Below the pieces are notes generated by a model that saw nothing but the letters and a program-made list of their open reading frames with translations, made no database searches and was not told the origin of the DNA. From assembly GCA_030765065.1 (NCBI GenBank), contig CM060984.1, positions 106,745,488-106,809,487 of the forward strand: a DNA stretch of 64,000 nucleotides, given 5' to 3'. A program made the position numbers and the translations under genes. Source of the DNA: Deroplatys truncata (Eukaryota; Arthropoda; Insecta; Mantodea; Mantidae). Positions 58,701 to 64,000 of the stretch are shown here, piece after piece. Positions within the stretch are counted from its first letter, which is position 1; each line of letters opens with the position of its first letter.

Positions 58701-59483
58701 AGTGCAGGGTAGTGTCATCGCCCCGTATCATACTCATACTCAAGGAGCATAAAGAGAACATATTAGTTTTGAGACCCATGTCTTCTAATCTGCTATACGA
58801 CTTAACATAACCCCAGTTTCCAGCCACACTTCGATGCAATATAACGTTACAAAAGCTTTCGCAATTTTCTCAATCTTTTAGCTGCTGATTTATGGTCGCA
58901 TTACAGACGTGTTGCTTTGAGGTCAGGCGTAAGGCTAGCAAGTCGTGTACAGAAAAATAAGTATATCTAATAAAATATCTGGCAATACTTGTGTTTTATT
59001 CTTTCCTCGAGTTACGTTTAATTGGTTTTATTAGTCTTATTAAGGTTTTCCCAATGTTATTGTCAGAACCCTAACAATATACGATTACAGAAAGTTCTGG
59101 ATAAAACAACAGAATAGCTCCATTTTTTCACTATATGTGCGGTTTTACTGCTATTAACTACACATATAAGATGGAGGGAAGCCTTGCGAGTAAGCAAGCG
59201 GATCGAAAACGAGGTCACGTCTAAACACACTACAGAGTAGGAGAATGCCCCCCAAAAGGGGTTCTCTGTGAGTTTCATACAAAATTCAAAGGCTTGGTTC
59301 TTCTCAAACTGTACAAGCTGAAAGTGGCTCTAATACCCTTGGCGTAAAAAATAGACTCGAATAGCTTAAATAGAAGTAATGGAGGCGCAAATTCCTAGTA
59401 AATCAGAACTCTTATATGTTAAAACAGCAGTTAATCATTATGCTTTTCACTGCATAAGGAGGTTATAAATTTAAGATTTACAG
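58701..59483. other. Unassigned stretch
   Basis: May begin with the 3' end of the LINE above. Otherwise nothing recognised. Confidence 0.4.
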
Positions 59484-59582
59484 AATAATAATAATAACAA
59501 CAACAATAACAATAATAACAATAATAATAACAAAAATTAAAGGGTGTGAAATAAATATATTTATATGTATATATATATATAT
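59484..59582. repeat. AAT/AAC-rich and (TA)n microsatellites
   Basis: AATAAT/AACAAC units at 59484-59533 and a TA run at 59567-59582. Confidence 0.85.
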
Positions 59583-60044
59583 CCGATCTGAAAAGCTTAA
59601 TAGAAACAAGTAAACCCAAGCAAAGGATACACAGGTAAACCGCAAGTAAACGATCTGAAAAGTCTAAGTCATCGCAGTATTGAAAGTTTATAAGACCATA
59701 AAACTTAAAACTGACCCAGAGATCTGGTCGAAAGCACAGCTAGATTCCAATTCCCTTGAGAGAAAAAAAGACAGCCCAGCGATCACTCGACTCCGCGAAC
59801 CTAGCGTGGCAGGTGGTCGCGAAAGGAACGCGGAGAATACGCCAAAATCTCGGGACGGGGAAGATCGAAACTATGACAAACCAACAGAAAACAGAATCAA
59901 TCAAACTTGCAATTAGCACAGTTTAAATGTATTATCGTCAAAATCAAAATGTACATATTTAAACGTATATAAACGCTTAAATAGGCAACCAGAATTAATG
60001 AAATCTTCTTCTGAAGAGATGAAGTTAAAATATTAAGATTAAAA
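59583..60044. other. Unassigned stretch with a basic/acidic open frame
   Basis: A 78-codon plus frame (59680-59916), rich in K, R, E and D, stands out from the AT-rich background but has no recognised family. It could be part of the LINE that follows. Confidence 0.3.
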
Positions 60045-60260
60045 ATAGGGCAGACCATCCTGCTTACTAACAAAAGAACCACCATCTTGTTATTTGTGTA
60101 ACATCCCTCTTACAGTTAAACATCTCATCTTGCAGTGTCCAAAATATAGGTACTCCAGGAATTAGTCCAAAACTCCAGATAGCATCCCCTTAAACCCTAT
60201 AGATTCAAACAGACTAACAGATATTATTGTGCTTGAAACAAATATCCGTGTATAATAACA
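60045..60260 (+). pseudogene. LINE C-terminal zinc-knuckle relic (Jockey-like)
   Basis: The plus frame reads LLTKEPPSCYLCNIPLTVKHLILQCPKY. This C-x2-C...H-x4-C segment with 'PLTVKH' is typical of the ORF2 end in Jockey-type LINEs. The upstream domains are missing, and a stop comes shortly after. Confidence 0.7.
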
Positions 60261-61149
60261 CGTAACTTTGAATTAGTTAATTAAAATTCACAATTTCAGA
60301 CTCACTTTATAAATTTGTATTGTTACCTTTTAATGTAAACTTATAAAAATACCTAAGTGTATTATAACACTAGTGTGCTCATTGTATTCTTAATGTAATT
60401 CTTGATTATTATTTTAATGTGAGTGCTAAATCTCTATAACTGGTAAAACTTCCAAGCTATAATGTTTTATGAATATTGCAATATCCTAATGTATCGGCAG
60501 TGCAGCTCTGTATTCACATGTAACCCGAAGTATAGTATAATTGTAACGTTTAATATGAGGTTGCTGTAGAACCTAAAAGCTCTGCGACCAAAAATAAGCT
60601 GTGAATAAAAGGTGTACATTTAGTTCATAATGGATTATAAACGATCGTATTCCTGGTTGAATAACTCTGTGTAACTGCAGCGATTTATATTAACTTCATC
60701 AAAAAAACTGTAATGACAGGATGACTTACATACTTAACTGCAGCGGAATTAATGTTACTGTTTGTATCACACATCATGCAACATGCAGCAAAATATAATA
60801 ACTCATAATGCTTGTGTATTTTTCCATTGTTAAAGTTGGAAAGTTTATAAGGGTTAATCTTAGTGCATTAATTTTAGCATGTTTTATAATCGAGAATGTT
60901 TCTAATTCGCACCACTACAATGGAACCTGAACAACTTAAGTACCTAGAGGCTATGTTGTGTTTTGCTGGAAAATATATCACAAAGTGGGAAGTATAAGCA
61001 CATGTAAATAGAAAGAAGTACTACATTATAAGCCGTCTATTCTTTTCTTGATGTCTGTATTCCCATTTACGCTTTTATCTCAGCTATTGCTCGTTTTTGG
61101 CAATACAAAGCACGTCCATTTTCTTCTTCCAACATATTACAACAAACGC
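60261..61149. other. Unassigned AT-rich stretch
   Basis: Probably LINE 3' non-coding sequence at first. No further recognition. Confidence 0.4.
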
Positions 61150-61390
61150 TTTCTTAAATCCTGTGACTTATTTCACTTTTAATTATCACTTCACTAATAT
61201 GATATAGTTCAGTTCCTATTGCACTAACATTTTCTAGTTCAAGTTTTACTGTCACTTCACATTTCCTAGCGACGTAGCGGTGTAATGACACAGGCGCGAA
61301 GCAACCTCTTTTTCCTTCCACTTCATTCGCTGGGACGTCGAACACAGTACGTCGCACCTGTCGTCACAACCTCACTCGTAGAACGTGAAG
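61150..61390 (-). repeat. Family C, copy 3, first part
   Basis: 'cacttcacta', 'tagttcagtt', 'cttccacttcattcgctgggacgtcgaacac' parallel 15390-15520. The homology stops at about 61390 and appears to resume at 62685. Confidence 0.5.
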
Positions 61391-61447
61391 CCGGGCGATA
61401 GTCCTCAAATTTTTAAGCCGTAGTCTTTGCTTCAGGATTTGCTGTTA

Positions 61448-61711
61448 ATTCTGCTGCCAAAATAATTAGTTTTTATTTATGGACGCTCTTTAACATCTAT
61501 GTTTCTTAGCGCCCCATTCTATATTGGGCGTGAAAGACAGGAAAGTTTACTCGGAAGTTTACCTCAGGCTTGAGGTTCTTTTACTTACCGTAAACCTTCA
61601 CTTCCGAAGCAAGCCATGGTAAGGATTTTTACGCCCATCGCCTTCCGCCACGATCTCGGGAACTGGAGGCTAGCATGGTATCCCTAAACCACAGAGAACG
61701 ACGTATTCTGC
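61448..61711 (-). mobile_element. tRNA-headed SINE (type 2), 7-bp target duplication
   Basis: The body 61455-61704 on the minus strand shares head and body with the copies at 48873 and 38690, including 'ggctagcatgg'-type and 'gggcgtaaaaatcc' blocks. ATTCTGC lies at both edges (61448-61454, 61705-61711). It sits between the two parts of family C copy 3. Confidence 0.75.
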
Positions 61712-62684
61712 CGTCGGCTGCTACAGTGATTTGCTATGAGATCTTTCTCTCATGGCGGGTGTGGAAGGATAACGTCAGTTTAAATTGAGTAAGAAATTTA
61801 ATCTGATCTAATACTTGAGCTGCTGAAGCGAGTTGCCGACCGTTTGAAGATAAATAGTGAAACTGATTATGGATTGTAGCATTCGAAACTGCAAAAATTG
61901 AATTATTACACCTGCTAACTTCTGCAGTATCAATTTTTGCGTTTTGAATTAACTGTTTCCGCAATAAAACAAATTAGTAGCGTAAGTTGCCGTGAGTCCC
62001 TAAAATGCTTACCGGCAAAACCCCTAGCGGTTACCGCTAAATCTTACTCACACAAGCGTGTCACAAGCGTATCCAGAGTGACGAATGTATGCACAAATAT
62101 GTGCAAAAAAAGAGTGTTTCTGATTTAGATTATGTGCACTTATATTAACTCAAGCTACGCCTACTCATTACTCCCCTACAACATCCCTTCATATGTGCTC
62201 CAATCTCAAAACCCCAAGTATGCGTATGTGACACTGTTACTAGGCGGTACCTCCACGTATCTCAGAATTTCATTACCTTGCTATTTTTCAGGATTTCTGC
62301 ATATGTGGCTGTTCAAACGTACTGAACTTATAATTTAAGTGCATTCCAAGAATCTTTAAGCTAATGATTTCGCTCCTGACGCTGTTACTAATGACATTGC
62401 TTAACTGAACTCGCTAATTACCTTTCTCTTCGGACAAATCTTTCAACTTAAGCTTATTATATTATGCATTGGTTTAATATAGGGAAATTATTTATTGTAA
62501 TTATATCTTTATCTTACTATAATTTCTTCATTTAATTACTTATATCATCCCGTCAATGTTTACGGTATCAAACGTACTGAATTATCAGCAGTTCATGTTG
62601 CATCAGAAACCTAATCACTAATTCACTGACTGACTTACTCAAAGCACTTTCGCTTATATAAAAGCGTGAAGAGCTTCTGGAATG
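61712..62684. other. Unassigned stretch between family C parts
   Basis: Short frames only. Possibly a further insertion in the family C copy. Confidence 0.35.
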
Positions 62685-62830
62685 TACGCGAGAGGCGAAG
62701 GAAAGAAACATCCAGAAATATCTGTTTATCTCTCGATAGCGCTTCTGGTGTTTACTTGGGTGAAAGTGCTACTCCGTCTACTTAAGTCTCCTTATTCCTT
62801 CCGGCCAGTCGGTCGGCGCTGAAATCCACA
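62685..62830 (-). repeat. Family C, copy 3, second part
   Basis: 'aaacatccagaaatatctgtttatctctcgat' and 'ggtgtttacttgggtgaaagtgc' parallel 15625-15680, and 'gtcggtcggcgctg' parallels 'gcctggcgccgacc'. Confidence 0.45.
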
Positions 62831-63313
62831 CTTTAAGCTGTCCATACCCGTTGCATCACAATACTCTATGCGTATCCTATCACATTTCATAGCAATTTTT
62901 GTATGTTCAAACATAGGCAGTAAAGACGCTCGCACTACCGTGAGAATACGCGGGAAATGAAATGGACGAAGTGTCTACCGTTTCTGCCCTTAGCCCATTT
63001 AAAATGTAGGTCAATGTTTTCACAATTCTTTGTTTCTTCTTAAATACCCTAGGTATTTATTTTACTGCTTTACGGTTATATGAAAATAACGAAGCGCCAT
63101 TCGCCATTGCAGATTCAGTATTCGGATCACTTTTTTTTGTAGTCTATCCCAAATGGAGCACATTAGTGAAGAAAACTTCAAAAAAATTATTGAGGCGTAA
63201 TATTTGTATAAAATATGCTATGGCACGAATCGCTACATTTGTTTTTGTACGTAACAGCATTTGCAAAAAATAAAAAATCTCATCCAAAACTTTAAATCTC
63301 TTTTGTTTTTATG
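62831..63313. other. Unassigned AT-rich stretch
   Basis: Nothing recognised. Confidence 0.45.
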
Positions 63314-64000
63314 TATTTTCTTTCTTGCTCTACTACCTGCGTACAGTAACGGAAAAAGTATTGTATTCTACCCAAAAATTCCTGTCGAGATTTCATCGGG
63401 AATATATGTTTTAAGGTGCCTGAACCCCAAAATGGTCCGCGTGTTTGCACGTGCCTGTTAAATTAAATTAAATTGAGTTTTAATTTTAATTAAAATTAAA
63501 TGTTAATTAAATGACATTCACGTGTCTGTGAATACTGTAACCTAAAAACGAAAAAAGCAGCTTTTAACGATGCGACACGAAGATTTTCAGGCAAAATTCC
63601 CAGCCCAAACTACTCCTTACAGGGAACATTCTTCGAAAAACGTAATTTTCTCAATAATTGCTGTAACGATTTTGATTAAAATACCACATGTTTGAGATAT
63701 TTTGTGACAAATAAAATGTATATCCCGAATTTTCTGGGAACAGCTCCTGGAATGCTCTTCACTCAGAAGAAATTTTATACAATCCTGATTAAACGTTAAG
63801 AAATGGACAATATTGCACGACATAAACAATGTATATCACTTTAAAACGCACAATTTACTTCAAATAACTTTTTTGTGGTATAAACCATTTCCAAGTTATA
63901 TGTTATTAGTGGTTCGAGTTCTTCAATACTTTGTCATTCTTATAAATTGCTGTCGATTTTCAGTTGTTTCTCGCGATGTCATGGAAAATGTCATGAGATT
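63314..64000 (-). mobile_element. Family A copy running off the window, with an AT palindrome
   Basis: Outer arm ('ctctactacctgcgtacag', 'attctacccaaaaattcctg'), then an AT-rich insertion with a perfect palindrome (TTTAATTTTAATTAAAATTAAA, 63480-63501) in place of the GT tract, then internal blocks to the window end ('cagttgtttctcgcgatg'). Confidence 0.8.

Noticed and set aside
1-64000. CRISPR arrays, rRNA genes, bacterial operons
   Set aside because: No regularly spaced short repeats, no conserved rRNA sequence and no dense coding. The sequence is eukaryotic intergenic DNA.

Overview
This window looks like intergenic DNA from a large, transposon-rich animal genome, most likely an arthropod and plausibly a big-genome insect. 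That placement is inferred from mariner and Tc1-like transposase relics, several tRNA-headed SINE families, LTR families whose primer-binding motif resembles the tRNA-Lys(CUU) 3' end, and decayed LINE open frames. The sequence is AT-rich. I found no complete host protein gene, rRNA, true tRNA or CRISPR array. Most open frames are chance frames inside repeats.

One repeat, called family A here, dominates. About 28 full, deleted or truncated segments cover roughly 18 kb by eye. Two copies (24325-25302 and 50866-51807) carry terminal inverted repeats of about 105 bp ending in a short ACTTTCTCTAC-type tip. No transposase is visible in it, so it behaves like a long MITE-like non-autonomous element. 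Copies sit in inverted pairs (20.2/20.96 kb), abutting clusters (23.5-25.6 kb) and a head-to-tail run (50.9-53.9 kb).

Layout. 0-5.7 kb: a hAT/CGGBP1-like zinc-finger relic, family A, and two SINEs, one nested in A with an 11-bp target duplication. 6-7.3 kb: a LINE relic followed by a TG...CA repeat (family C). 7.9-12.5 kb: family A copies, one split by a solo LTR (family B). 12.7-13.8 kb: an LTR (family D) followed by repeated tRNA-Lys-like primer-binding motifs. 15.3-25.6 kb: family C next to a perfect 44-bp palindrome, then mostly family A. 25.6-28.0 kb: a three-layer nest of LINE, mariner and LTR D. 28.4-33.7 kb: another LTR D split by a 4.2-kb LTR element with matching 485-bp LTRs and GTAT target duplications but no recognisable gag or pol. 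33.7-42.7 kb: family A, SINEs, a possible piggyBac-like relic and a second solo LTR B. 42.7-45.1 kb: a LINE C-terminal relic, LTR D and a Tc1/mariner-type DDE fragment. 45.9-46.7 and 56.8-57.7 kb: LTR family E. 48-55.3 kb: family A with a nested SINE. 55.3-64 kb: a long SINE, two LINE C-terminal/RNase H relics, a third family C copy and a last family A copy.

The features do not form a pathway. What the window records is a layered insertion history in which target duplications and interrupted homologies give relative ages: family A and the LINEs are generally older, while the SINEs, LTR B and the 4.2-kb LTR element are younger. All identifications rest on reading the sequence and recalled family motifs, without database searches.
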